Shown here: positions 53,324 to 61,690 of the stretch, piece after piece
Layout: each line of letters starts with the position of its first letter
How positions within the stretch are numbered: position 1 is the first letter of the stretch
Source: Bacteroidaceae bacterium
GTDB taxonomy: Bacteria > Bacteroidota > Bacteroidia > Bacteroidales > Bacteroidaceae
DNA length: 64,000 nucleotides
Direction of reading: 5' to 3'
Assembly: GCA_017466325.1 (NCBI GenBank)
Contig: JAFTUK010000008.1
Location: 1 to 64,000 of the forward strand
Notes under the pieces: model-generated
Told to the model about the DNA's origin: nothing
What the model saw: the letters and a program-made list of their open reading frames with translations, nothing else
Databases searched by the model: none
Made by a program: the position numbers and the translations under genes

Positions 53324-53353
53324 AATGCACTGGTCATATTTGGCCGGTGCATT
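53324..53353. terminator. Bidirectional terminator between convergent genes
   Basis: AATGCACTGG (53324-53333) pairs with the complement at 53344-53353 (one G-T pair). On the minus strand it is followed by a seven-T run, which suits pgeF; on the plus strand it ends the etf operon. Confidence 0.7.
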
Positions 53354-53365
53354 CTTCATTAAGCC

Positions 53366-54034
53366 CTATGGCTGGATTTCTATCCAATTGTAGTTCCTGC
53401 CCGTATTTATGGTTTCGCGACGGGCAGAATAGTAAAGTTCTGATGTAAACGTATCAATTCCTGCCGTATGGATAGCACTAACACCGCACTGCTCCAATAT
53501 CCAACGGTTGGCATCCCACAAATCAATGTGCCATTTACCCAAAGACCCAGGCGGCATTCCAGAAGCAGGCGGCCAACGACGGGCTATCCTTTCCATCGGG
53601 AAACCTTCCGACCGGAAACGGTCATAAACCTCCTCCCCCACCTCAAAAGAAGCCAGAGATATACTGGGACCGATGATAGCAGAAAGATCACTGCCATCAG
53701 ACCCCATAGCCAGGATAGTCTTTTCCACAATGTATTGGACCGTACCTTTCCATCCGGCATGGATTGCAGCAACAGAACGCAACTTTCTGTCGTAGAGCAA
53801 AACTGGGACACAGTCCGCCGTTTTAACTGCCAGACACAAACCGGGCACGTCTGTAAAAACAGCATCAGTGTCATCCGGACGGCCAAATGAGTTTACCTGC
53901 AAGACATTATCGGAGTGTGTCTGACGTGGCAAAGCGAGAGGTTTGCCACAACCGACAGCCCGCAATTCGTCAAGTCCCTCCCCCTTACCAGTGGAAACCG
54001 CGCGAAGCCAACCTGGAGTTTCGTATACAAGCAT
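53366..54034 (-). CDS. pgeF: Peptidoglycan editing factor PgeF (YfiH/laccase-domain)
   Basis: 222 residues. The metal-site residues of the YfiH family are present: the His of PRQTHSDNVL, the Cys of VKTADCVPVLLYD, and the His of SVAAIHAGWKGTV. IGPSISLASFEVGEEVYDRF and a C-terminal YYSARRETINTGRNYNWI complete the pattern. The family hydrolyses mis-incorporated L-Ser from UDP-MurNAc intermediates and has older multicopper oxidase or purine-nucleosidase assignments. The DUF4831 gene lies 15 bases upstream on the same strand. Confidence 0.9.
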   Translation of the reverse strand: MLVYETPGWLRAVSTGKGEGLDELRAVGCGKPLALPRQTHSDNVLQVNSFGRPDDTDAVFTDVPGLCLAVKTADCVPVLLYDRKLRSVAAIHAGWKGTVQYIVEKTILAMGSDGSDLSAIIGPSISLASFEVGEEVYDRFRSEGFPMERIARRWPPASGMPPGSLGKWHIDLWDANRWILEQCGVSAIHTAGIDTFTSELYYSARRETINTGRNYNWIEIQP

Positions 54035-54049
54035 AGAAAACTGGAGAAA

Positions 54050-55180
54050 TCAGAACAAGGACCTACGTTTCTTTTCCTTGCTCTCATCGGCCCTGAGTTC
54101 CTTCACCCCACCTGTACTCTGGAAGAAAGTAACCTGAGTATCAGACATCTTGTTGAAAAGTTCTCCCGACAGGAGTTCCACACGTCCAAACTGGGCCATA
54201 GGGATTTCCATACTGACATAAGTGTCCTCTACATCGTATATTTTCAATTCTGTGCGTACAGGCACATTGCAATAGACTCCGCTTTGGAACTTGGCCTTCT
54301 TGGCCTCTGCCTTCTCGTCCTGTACCACCTGGGGCAGCATCTCCATACACTTTATGCTGATATAGACAGGAGCACCTGCCATGTCGTCATGGTCCACCAA
54401 GCCCAATCTCTTGGAAAAACGGCACAGAAGCAATTTGTCCGTTTCCTTTGCAGGGATAATATCAAAGACATACACCACCTCGCTCACTTCCTTGGTTCCG
54501 GCAAAGACACTGGTCAGCACTTGCTGCTGATGCTCCAGTCCATCAAGCATAAGTTTTAGTTGTTGTCCGTCTTTGGGAGTATTATCGGCCTCTCCTCTCA
54601 ACAGGGCATCACGGCTTTCTCTCACCGTATATATTTCCTGTGCTATCAGTTCTGCCGTCTTGGCCTGAGAACCGGCCTGCAGCATCTCACGAGTCAGATA
54701 GTTGTGCAATTCGCCTTTGGTCACAGTCGCCTGGGCTTTCTTTCCCCTTGGCAGAGGAGGCAGGACTTCCTCGCCGGCAGTTGTGTTTATAGCAAGCAGC
54801 AGGCCATCGGAACTCAGGCTTACCAAAGGTGCCACCGTCTGGCCCTTCAGTTTCAGGCTGTAAGCCTTGCTCTTGTCTGGAACTCCATAGGGCTGAAGCA
54901 TAATGTCCTTGAGACGCCAGGTTACGGAAGTCTGCAATGGCACATCCTGCATACGCATATATTTGTAGGCATACATATTATATTCGCCGGGAATGACAAC
55001 TTCCTTCTCTGCCGTCACCACAACACGAAGTGCCGTTTTGGGCAGGAAATAATTCACTCCCTCCACAGTACTTCCCGGCACAAACTCCTCTATCATGGTC
55101 TGGGCCATCGAATGGGAACAGAAGATTCCTGCCAAAAGCAAGGCAACAATCCGTAATTTCTGCAAATTTGACTCCTTCAT
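54050..55180 (-). CDS. DUF4831 family exported protein
   Basis: From the Met at 55180 (MKESNLQ) the protein has 376 residues; the longer frame starts at 55192. A signal peptide (IVALLLAGIFCSHSMAQ) precedes a beta-rich body with FVPGSTVEGVNYFLPKTALRVVVTAEKEVVIPGEYN, YMRMQDVPLQTSVTWRLKDI, LLAINTTAGEEV and a C-terminal KELRADESKEKKRRSLF. These fit DUF4831, a Bacteroidetes family of unknown function. The Lys/Arg-rich end is unusual for a periplasmic protein. It is the first gene of a two-gene unit with pgeF. Confidence 0.8.
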   Translation of the reverse strand: MKESNLQKLRIVALLLAGIFCSHSMAQTMIEEFVPGSTVEGVNYFLPKTALRVVVTAEKEVVIPGEYNMYAYKYMRMQDVPLQTSVTWRLKDIMLQPYGVPDKSKAYSLKLKGQTVAPLVSLSSDGLLLAINTTAGEEVLPPLPRGKKAQATVTKGELHNYLTREMLQAGSQAKTAELIAQEIYTVRESRDALLRGEADNTPKDGQQLKLMLDGLEHQQQVLTSVFAGTKEVSEVVYVFDIIPAKETDKLLLCRFSKRLGLVDHDDMAGAPVYISIKCMEMLPQVVQDEKAEAKKAKFQSGVYCNVPVRTELKIYDVEDTYVSMEIPMAQFGRVELLSGELFNKMSDTQVTFFQSTGGVKELRADESKEKKRRSLF

Positions 55181-55217
55181 CCGTAATATCATATCTGTTT
55201 TTGGTACGTTTCACTGA

Positions 55218-55225
55218 CAAAGATA
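55218..55225 (-). promoter_or_regulatory. Promoter -7 box of the DUF4831-pgeF unit
   Basis: TATCTTTG on the minus strand, 38 bases before the chosen start. Confidence 0.5.
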
Positions 55226-55279
55226 CAAAAAAACTTAAAACAACGGCACCTCACTTACGTATCTTTAAACTATTTTTAC

Positions 55280-55287
55280 TACCTTTG
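55280..55287 (+). promoter_or_regulatory. Promoter -7 box of hpt
   Basis: TACCTTTG, 30 bases before the ATG at 55317. The spacer is shared with the divergent DUF4831 gene. Confidence 0.5.
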
Positions 55288-55316
55288 CCATAGAGATACA
55301 TATTTATACATATCCA

Positions 55317-55853
55317 ATGAGTACAATACGGGTTCTCGACAAGGATTTCAGCCCAACCATTCCGGCCGAGGAAATCATGAGGCAGGTACGCCGCGTGGCT
55401 GCCGAAATCAACCGCGACTATGAGGGTCAGTCTCCATTGTTCCTGGTCGTATTGAACGGTGCGTTTATCTTTGCTGCCGACCTGATGCGCGAGATTACGC
55501 TACAGGCAGAAGTCTCTTTCGTAAAACTGGCATCCTATGCCGGCACAGCCACCACAGGCACAGTACGCGAGGTAATCGGTTTGAACACCGACATCACCGG
55601 ACGCCCAATCATCATTGTGGAAGACATTGTGGAAAGTGGCATCACCATGGCACACATGATCGACACCTTGAAGAAGCAGAACCCCAAAAGCATAGACATC
55701 TGCACCCTGTTGGTAAAACCACAGAAACTGGAGGTGAAACTGGACATCCGGTATACCGCCATGGAAATTCCCAACGATTTTATTCTGGGATACGGTCTGG
55801 ACTACGACGGTCTTGGACGCGGACTTAAGGACATATACACGCTAATATCATAA
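55317..55853 (+). CDS. hpt: Hypoxanthine phosphoribosyltransferase
   Basis: 178 residues, the usual length. PLFLVVLNGAFIFAADLMREI forms the PPi-binding loop, VSFVKLASYAGTATTGTV the flexible loop, and IIIVEDIVESGITM the PRPP-binding motif with two acidic residues. ILGYGLDYDGLGRGL at the end supplies the Mg-binding aspartate region. The enzyme salvages hypoxanthine/guanine to IMP/GMP in the cytoplasm. It is followed by adk, 34 bases on. Confidence 0.95.
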   Translation: MSTIRVLDKDFSPTIPAEEIMRQVRRVAAEINRDYEGQSPLFLVVLNGAFIFAADLMREITLQAEVSFVKLASYAGTATTGTVREVIGLNTDITGRPIIIVEDIVESGITMAHMIDTLKKQNPKSIDICTLLVKPQKLEVKLDIRYTAMEIPNDFILGYGLDYDGLGRGLKDIYTLIS

Positions 55854-55887
55854 TGAGTAGATACAAACTTAATACATTATATATATT

Positions 55888-56466
55888 ATGAAAAATATCA
55901 TTATCTTCGGTGCCCCCGGGTCTGGCAAGGGCACATACAGCGACGAGATAGTAGCCAAGTACAACATGGGCCACATCAGCACTGGCGATGTGCTCCGCGA
56001 ACAGATCAAGGCCGGCACAGAACTGGGCAAGACTGCCCAGGGCTATATCGACAACGGCCAACTGCTGCCCGACGAACTGATGATCGACATTCTGGCAAGT
56101 GCGTACGACAAGTTCCCTGCCGGCAAGGGTGTTATTTTCGACGGTTTCCCCCGCACCATACCACAGGCCGAGGCTCTGAAGAAAATGTTGGCCGAGCGAG
56201 GACACGACATGGGTATGATGATAGAACTCATTGTGGACGAGGACGTTCTCATGGCCAGACTGCTGAACCGTGCCAAGGAGCAGGGACGTGCCGACGACAA
56301 CGAAGAGACCATCAAGAAGCGCTTTGCCGTCTACCACTCACAGACAGCTCCCCTGTCCGAATGGTTTGCCAACGAAGGCATCCGCAACACCTTCTCATGG
56401 TCCGAACTGGGCAGCAAGGAAGGCATGCTGGAAGCCATCTTCAAGACAATAGACGAACAGGCATAA
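55888..56466 (+). CDS. adk: Adenylate kinase, short-LID form
   Basis: 192 residues. The P-loop is GAPGSGKGT (8-16). HISTGDVLREQI, GVIFDGFPRTIPQAEAL and NRAKEQGRADDNEETIKKRF follow. The last shows the short LID of the small isoform, without zinc-binding cysteines. It interconverts ATP+AMP and 2 ADP. It sits between hpt and obgE on the same strand, grouping nucleotide metabolism genes. Confidence 0.96.
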   Translation: MKNIIIFGAPGSGKGTYSDEIVAKYNMGHISTGDVLREQIKAGTELGKTAQGYIDNGQLLPDELMIDILASAYDKFPAGKGVIFDGFPRTIPQAEALKKMLAERGHDMGMMIELIVDEDVLMARLLNRAKEQGRADDNEETIKKRFAVYHSQTAPLSEWFANEGIRNTFSWSELGSKEGMLEAIFKTIDEQA

Positions 56467-56475
56467 CCACCTCCT

Positions 56476-56511
56476 TAAAGTCCCTAAAGACCTTAAGGAC
56501 TCTAAGGTCCC
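56476..56511. repeat. 9-bp tandem repeat, four units (TAAAGTCCC type)
   Basis: TAAAGTCCC, TAAAGACCT, TAAGGACTC, TAAGGTCCC, starting nine bases after the adk stop. Confidence 0.9.
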
Positions 56512-56533
56512 ATTATCCCCCTAACCCCTGACA

Positions 56534-57691
56534 ATGGAAAGCAACTTTGTAGACTACGTGAAAATAGTGTGCCGCTCGGGAAAAGGCGGACGAGGTTCCA
56601 TGCACATGCATAGAGCCAAATATGCCCCCAACGGAGGTCCCGACGGAGGCAACGGAGGACGTGGCGGACACGTGATCCTGCGAGGCAACCACAACTACTG
56701 GACATTGTTGCACCTGAGGTACGACCGCCATATATTTGCCACACACGGAGAAAACGGAGGCAAGAACAAGTCCACCGGAGCAAACGGAGAGGACCGATAC
56801 ATCGACGTACCGTGCGGAACTGTGGTCTACAATGCCGAAACAGGTGAATACATCTGCGACGTCAAGGAAGACGGGCAGGAGGTGATACTGCTAAGGGGCG
56901 GACGCGGAGGTCTGGGCAACTGGAACTTCGCCACATCCACAAACCAGGCTCCGCGATATGCACAGCCCGGAGAACCCATGCAGGAAATGACCGTGATAAT
57001 GGAATTGAAACTTCTGGCCGACGTGGGCCTTGTGGGTTTCCCGAATGCCGGAAAAAGCACACTCCTGTCCAGCCTGTCCAGCGCAAAACCCAAGATTGCC
57101 GACTACCCCTTCACCACCATGGAACCCTCACTGGGCATCGTATCCTACCGCAACGGCCAGTCCTTCGTGATGGCAGACATCCCCGGCATCATAGAGGGTG
57201 CCAGCGAAGGGCGTGGACTGGGACTGAGGTTCCTGCGGCACATCGAGCGCAACTCCCTGCTGCTGTTCATGGTACCCGGCGACACGGACGACATCAGAAA
57301 GGAATATGAGATACTGCTGAACGAAGTATCCACGTTCAACCCCGAACTGATGGACAAACAGCGTATCCTGGCAGTAACGAAAACCGACCTGCTGGACGAC
57401 GAACTTCAACAGATGCTTTCAGAGGACCTCCCCACCGACTTGCCCGTAGTATTCATTTCTGCCGTCACGCAAAAAGGCATAATGGAACTGAAGGACCTCC
57501 TTTGGAAAGCCCTCAATGCCGAAAGCAACAAGATTGCCGCCATCACACACGAGGAAAGCATCGTACACCGCAACAAGGACATCTCACTGCTGCAACGCGA
57601 GATGGAAGTTGAAGGTGAGGACGATGACATAGAATTCCTGGACGAAGACGAATACGAAATCGAAGACTACGAGGAAGAGGATTGGGACTAA
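56534..57691 (+). CDS. obgE: Ribosome-associated GTPase Obg
   Basis: 385 residues. The glycine-rich Obg fold (about 1-160) has [38 protein letters not shown] and [12 protein letters not shown]. The GTPase domain has G1 [10 protein letters not shown], the switch I TT in [12 protein letters not shown]3 [13 protein letters not shown]4 TKTD and G5 FISAVTQKG. The C-terminal tail is strongly acidic ([26 protein letters not shown]). Obg acts in 50S assembly and stringent-response control. It follows adk by 67 bases and ends at a clear terminator. Confidence 0.96.
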   Translation: MESNFVDYVKIVCRSGKGGRGSMHMHRAKYAPNGGPDGGNGGRGGHVILRGNHNYWTLLHLRYDRHIFATHGENGGKNKSTGANGEDRYIDVPCGTVVYNAETGEYICDVKEDGQEVILLRGGRGGLGNWNFATSTNQAPRYAQPGEPMQEMTVIMELKLLADVGLVGFPNAGKSTLLSSLSSAKPKIADYPFTTMEPSLGIVSYRNGQSFVMADIPGIIEGASEGRGLGLRFLRHIERNSLLLFMVPGDTDDIRKEYEILLNEVSTFNPELMDKQRILAVTKTDLLDDELQQMLSEDLPTDLPVVFISAVTQKGIMELKDLLWKALNAESNKIAAITHEESIVHRNKDISLLQREMEVEGEDDDIEFLDEDEYEIEDYEEEDWD

Positions 57692-57720
57692 CCCCGCCTC
57701 CACTCCAAGTTCCCTGCAAC

Positions 57721-57751
57721 AAAGTTGCCTCCCTGCGAGGCAACTTTTTTT
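57721..57751 (+). terminator. Rho-independent terminator after obgE
   Basis: AAAGTTGCCTC (57721-57731) pairs with GAGGCAACTTT (57737-57747) across a five-base loop, then a T-run. Confidence 0.92.
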
Positions 57752-57767
57752 GCGTCCCGTTCCTCCC

Positions 57768-57795
57768 TAAAGTCCCCTAAGGTCCTTAAGGTCTC
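57768..57795. repeat. 9-bp repeat, three units (TAAAGTCCC type)
   Basis: TAAAGTCCC, one extra C, TAAGGTCCT, TAAGGTCTC. The units are shared with the array at 56476. Confidence 0.8.
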
Positions 57796-57826
57796 TCCCC
57801 CACTTCCCCCCTCCCCTGTCCTCGGT

Positions 57827-57924
57827 GGCGGTGAAAATCGCCGCCAGTGGCGGCAAAGTTTATCGCCAGTGGCGGTAAAGTTCACCGCCACTGGCGATGA
57901 AATCTGTTGCCTACGACGGCAAGG
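57827..57924. repeat. 22-bp tandem repeat (4.4 copies), GGCGG type
   Basis: Units start at 57827, 57849, 57871 and 57893, with a partial one at 57915. Each begins GGCGN/GACGG, has an A/T-rich middle and ends in CGCCAGT, CGCCACT or TGCCTAC. CGCC of one unit pairs with GGCG of the next. The 57692-58205 spacer holds this array, the 9-bp array, the terminator and the promoter at 58107. Confidence 0.9.
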
Positions 57925-58106
57925 TACCCCCGCCCCTATCCGCAGGGATGATTCCCCTGTAAGAAAAAGAATGACCCCTTAGTGAAAAAGCACAACATTT
58001 CATGAGTTTTGCTTACTCCATGTGTCAATTCGGGATAATTGTCTGTCAATTTCACATAATGGGAGTCCATTTTTTCCACTAACGCAGGAATTATGCCCGA
58101 TTTCCC

Positions 58107-58137
58107 TTGTGATTTTTAATTAATTTACCTAAATTTG
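58107..58137 (+). promoter_or_regulatory. Promoter of the large secreted protein gene
   Basis: TTG (58107-58109), 20 bases, TAAATTTG (58130-58137): a full consensus match, 68 bases before the ATG at 58206. Confidence 0.8.
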
Positions 58138-58205
58138 CATCGCGTATAGTACTGTATAAACAGACAGCAACAAAAAATATACAATACAACACAAATAACA
58201 AAACA

Positions 58206-61200
58206 ATGAAAAAGTTACTACTTTCACTTGTTGTGCTACTCGCTACTTTAGGAGCATGGGCACAAACACAAATTACTGATGCGGCAGCCTTAGCTAATGA
58301 CAAGGCTTATTCAGTATTCACCGCACGTGGTGGTTGGGCCGTAGATGCGTATGGAACAAAATTCCAATCCACCAATGACCTTGGCATGGGATTGACAGCC
58401 AATTTTGGAAACATCCAACAGGCATTCAGTTTCAAGACCATTGACTCAAAAATTTACCTCTACAGCATTTATGCAGAGAAGTACGTTAACAATAATGCCA
58501 CATTGTCCGAAACTCCCCTGCATGACATTACACTGCTACCCCAAGTCGGGGGATTTTTCGTAATTAAGTTTGATGACAGTCATTACATCAACCTTGGTGG
58601 TAGCAAACAGATGATTATTGACGGATGGTCTACTGCAGATGAAGGCAACAAGGTTACTATCACCGATATTACAGAAACTACAGAATATATTCAAGGACTG
58701 GTAGACACTGAAATACAAAAAGCCAGAGAAGGCCTTGATGCTGCGATTGTAAATGCTGAGAAGTTTCTCACTTACGACGAAACACCTATTACCTTGTCCG
58801 AATCCAATGTTTCTTGCAATGACCCAGAACCATTATCTAACGAAGGAATAATCGGAAATCTCTTTGATGGTGATCCTGCCACCTATTTCCATACACGTTG
58901 GAGCGGTAGTGATAAATCGGTACACTACCTGGAAATTGCTTTGGCAGAAGACATTGAGCAATTCAAATTCAACACCACAAATAGAAATGTAAGCGCAAAC
59001 ATCCCAGCCACTTACAGGATTGAAGGTAGCAACAATGGCACAGACTTCACAGAAATTGCAATTGTTAATAGCACAGCCAAAACTGCCGGTGCAGAATTCA
59101 ACTCCAATGCAGTAGGCAAAGAGGGTACAGCATACCGCTACTTACGCTTCAATGTGATTGACTGCTACACCAGTTACAACATATTTTGGCACCTCGCTGA
59201 GTTTTCACTCAACAAAGCAGTTCTGCAGGACACATATTCCAACGAGCAATGGATGACTGCCATCAACGAGGCAAAGTCTGTCTATAATAATCCGGAAGCA
59301 ACTGCAGAAAGTCTGAGAGCAGCCACACAAAAACTGGAAAATCCCGACTGGCTGACTCCAATGACCGTAAAGTATTCTTTCAAATATAACGGTGAGGAAA
59401 AGTATACACAAGAAATGGAGAATGTTTTGCCCGGCAGCAACTATCCCGATATTTCTGTCACCCTCCCATTCGGTGTATATGCCAGCAAGCCCGCAGGACA
59501 TGTAACAGCAGACAACGTAGTAGACGGAGTCAAGACTGTAGAGATAGAACTGACAATAAATCTCCCCTTCGTTCCTGCAGCCGACTATGCATCTATTAGC
59601 AACTGGTACTACCTATCTATCTATGAAAAGCCTGTATATTACCAGGATGGACAAACTGCTATAGAACTGAGCGCTGGAGATATTCCTGTGGACAACAAGG
59701 ATGCCTACACTTGGGCATTTGTAGGTGACATCTTCGATGGAAACTACATGCTGTACAATTTGGCAACCGGTTCTACCAAGATTCTCTCATCGACCACAAG
59801 CACAGATGATGGTAATACAGGTGCCAATACCCATCCACTCCTTACAGAAACACCCGTACCCGACGGAAACAACACATACTGGACTCCTACTAACAGCACC
59901 AATGCCACAAACGGGTTCTATCTGGCTCAGAAAGGTTTCCCCAATAACAGAATGAACGTACGCAATGACAAACTTGCATACTGGACTGGCGGTGCCGATG
60001 TCGGTTCTACATTTACCGTGAAGGAGCGTAACTTTGCAATTACTGCAGATTTGGAAGAACTGGTAGCAAAGGCTTCTGCCATTAACTATGGTACCACTGT
60101 AGGTTATTACACACAGGCAAGCGTAGAAGAACTGAAAGCCGCAATAGATGAGGCCAATGCTGCAATAGGTGGCGAACCCACCCAGGACGAAGTAAACGCT
60201 TTGGAGTTGAAGATTACAAACGCAGTGGCAGCCCTCAAGATTGTTCTCCCCGAAAAAGACAAGTTCTACAATATCGTTAGTGCAAACACCAGTTACGCTG
60301 CTGGCAAACAGATTTATGTAAGCGACGACGCTGGTCTGAAATTCGACACACCAACCGGAAAGAACATAGGTAACGTCTTCCAGTTCGTTCCCGTGGAAGA
60401 TCAGGAAGATCAGTTCTATGTTTACAATGTAGAACGCGGCCTCTACATCTCTACAAACAAAGCACACGCTAACGGACAGCAAAAGGCTGAGTTTGCCATA
60501 ACCAATCTTGCCAAACCCATTACAATAGCAAACATGGGTAGCGAAAACATCGTCAAGTTGACCCCCGTTGGTGGCGCCATGATACACGCACAGCAAGCAA
60601 ACTCTGTAGTGGTTGCTTGGGACAATAATGACTACAAGAGTGCTTCTGCATGGAAAATTGTTGAAGTTGAAGACATGACTACACAGTTGCACACACTGAA
60701 AGTAGGTGAACTGGGTTACTCAACAATCTATCTGGCATACGATGCCGTGATTCCTGCATTTGAAGGCGATAACGGTGTTTACGTAGCCGAGCAGGTTAAT
60801 GCAGAAGGCACAGCAATGAATTTGAAGAAGATTGAAGGCGTCCTTCCCGCAAACACCGGTGCTATCGTAAAGGCTCCTCAGGGAGAGTACGAATTCGCTT
60901 ACTCAGAAGCCGCAGGCACCGAAACTTCAATGCTGAAGGGTTCTACCTATGACAAAAACATTGTTGCCACAGCAAACAAAAACCACTACATCCTTTCTCA
61001 CGAAGAGGGTGAGGTTGCATTCTTCAAGACCACAACGTCAGTCCTTGAACTCGACGGAGAATATGTCAACATTTTCTTCAATCACGCATTCAAGGCCTAC
61101 CTGCCCATCGAACAGGGTAGCGCAGCAAGATCACTCGTTTTCAACTTCGGTGGCGAAACCGGTATCCACGACATCGAGAGCGGTGATTTGAATGGAGGAA

Positions 61201-61289
61201 ATGCAGAAATCTACGATCTGTCCGGACGCCGCGTCCAGAAGGCACAGAAGGGTCTGTACATCATCAACGGCAAGAAAGTTGTGCGTTAA
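58206..61289 (+). CDS. Large secreted protein with F5/8-type-C domain and T9SS-like tail
   Basis: 1027 residues with a signal peptide ending at GAWA/Q (about residue 20). Residues about 190-345 match a discoidin/F5/8 type C domain: IIGNLFDGDPATYFHTRWSG, HYLEIALAEDIEQFKFNT, IPATYRIEGSNNGTDFTEIA, YRYLRFNVIDCYTSYNIFWHLAEF. A FIVAR-like three-helix stretch occurs twice (NEQWMTAINEAKSVYNNPEATAESLRAATQKLEN; TQASVEELKAAIDEANAAIGG). Sugar-binding and adhesive roles are typical of these domains. The end, TGIHDIE...IYDLSGRRVQKAQKGLYIINGKKVVR, closely resembles the M6 protease tail and is a candidate T9SS sorting signal. No catalytic domain was recognised. A small peptide gene follows 100 bases on. Confidence 0.85.
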   Translation: MKKLLLSLVVLLATLGAWAQTQITDAAALANDKAYSVFTARGGWAVDAYGTKFQSTNDLGMGLTANFGNIQQAFSFKTIDSKIYLYSIYAEKYVNNNATLSETPLHDITLLPQVGGFFVIKFDDSHYINLGGSKQMIIDGWSTADEGNKVTITDITETTEYIQGLVDTEIQKAREGLDAAIVNAEKFLTYDETPITLSESNVSCNDPEPLSNEGIIGNLFDGDPATYFHTRWSGSDKSVHYLEIALAEDIEQFKFNTTNRNVSANIPATYRIEGSNNGTDFTEIAIVNSTAKTAGAEFNSNAVGKEGTAYRYLRFNVIDCYTSYNIFWHLAEFSLNKAVLQDTYSNEQWMTAINEAKSVYNNPEATAESLRAATQKLENPDWLTPMTVKYSFKYNGEEKYTQEMENVLPGSNYPDISVTLPFGVYASKPAGHVTADNVVDGVKTVEIELTINLPFVPAADYASISNWYYLSIYEKPVYYQDGQTAIELSAGDIPVDNKDAYTWAFVGDIFDGNYMLYNLATGSTKILSSTTSTDDGNTGANTHPLLTETPVPDGNNTYWTPTNSTNATNGFYLAQKGFPNNRMNVRNDKLAYWTGGADVGSTFTVKERNFAITADLEELVAKASAINYGTTVGYYTQASVEELKAAIDEANAAIGGEPTQDEVNALELKITNAVAALKIVLPEKDKFYNIVSANTSYAAGKQIYVSDDAGLKFDTPTGKNIGNVFQFVPVEDQEDQFYVYNVERGLYISTNKAHANGQQKAEFAITNLAKPITIANMGSENIVKLTPVGGAMIHAQQANSVVVAWDNNDYKSASAWKIVEVEDMTTQLHTLKVGELGYSTIYLAYDAVIPAFEGDNGVYVAEQVNAEGTAMNLKKIEGVLPANTGAIVKAPQGEYEFAYSEAAGTETSMLKGSTYDKNIVATANKNHYILSHEEGEVAFFKTTTSVLELDGEYVNIFFNHAFKAYLPIEQGSAARSLVFNFGGETGIHDIESGDLNGGNAEIYDLSGRRVQKAQKGLYIINGKKVVR

Positions 61290-61389
61290 GTGAGAGCAAA
61301 AGCAAGGTTCAATTCAATTTCGCCGAAGCGGTGAAGTAATTGAGATTGCAAAAGACAAAAAGTAACACAATATTATATTGAATAAAGAT

Positions 61390-61572
61390 ATGAAAAAAGC
61401 GTATATATCACCTATGCAGAAGACCGTGATGTTGGACACATCCTGCAACACCATGTTGCAAGTCAGCATGGGTCTGAAGGACAACGAAAAGAATCCTAAC
61501 GACGAAGACGTACAGCTGGACCGCGAAAAGGAAATCCTGGATTTCAATGTCTGGGACATCTTCTGGGAATAA
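61390..61572 (+). CDS. Small Bacteroidales peptide of unknown function
   Basis: 60 residues from the ATG at 61390 (MKKAYISPMQ); a TTG at 61378 would add four. The opening MKKAYISPxxxxV, followed by a short hydrophobic stretch with one Cys (DTSCNTMLQVSMGL), then a highly acidic middle and an aromatic end (FNVWDIFWE), recalls a family of short Prevotella proteins I know only as hypothetical. It has no classical signal peptide. It sits between the large secreted protein and a strong terminator, so it probably shares that transcript. Confidence 0.65.
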   Translation: MKKAYISPMQKTVMLDTSCNTMLQVSMGLKDNEKNPNDEDVQLDREKEILDFNVWDIFWE

Positions 61573-61593
61573 TCAAGTTCACATAAGAACTCC

Positions 61594-61634
61594 AAGACCG
61601 CCACGGATAGTTTCCGTGGCGGTCTTTTTTTTAT
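61594..61634 (+). terminator. Rho-independent terminator
   Basis: AAGACCGCCACGGA (61594-61607) pairs with TCCGTGGCGGTCTT (61613-61626), then a T-run. Confidence 0.95.
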
Positions 61635-61690
61635 ACATGGCACTATTGGTGCCCCCAATAAATATATTCTATTGCTATCCGCTCGTCCAC

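Noticed and set aside
57827-57924. CRISPR array
   Set aside because: It is a contiguous tandem repeat without unique spacers.
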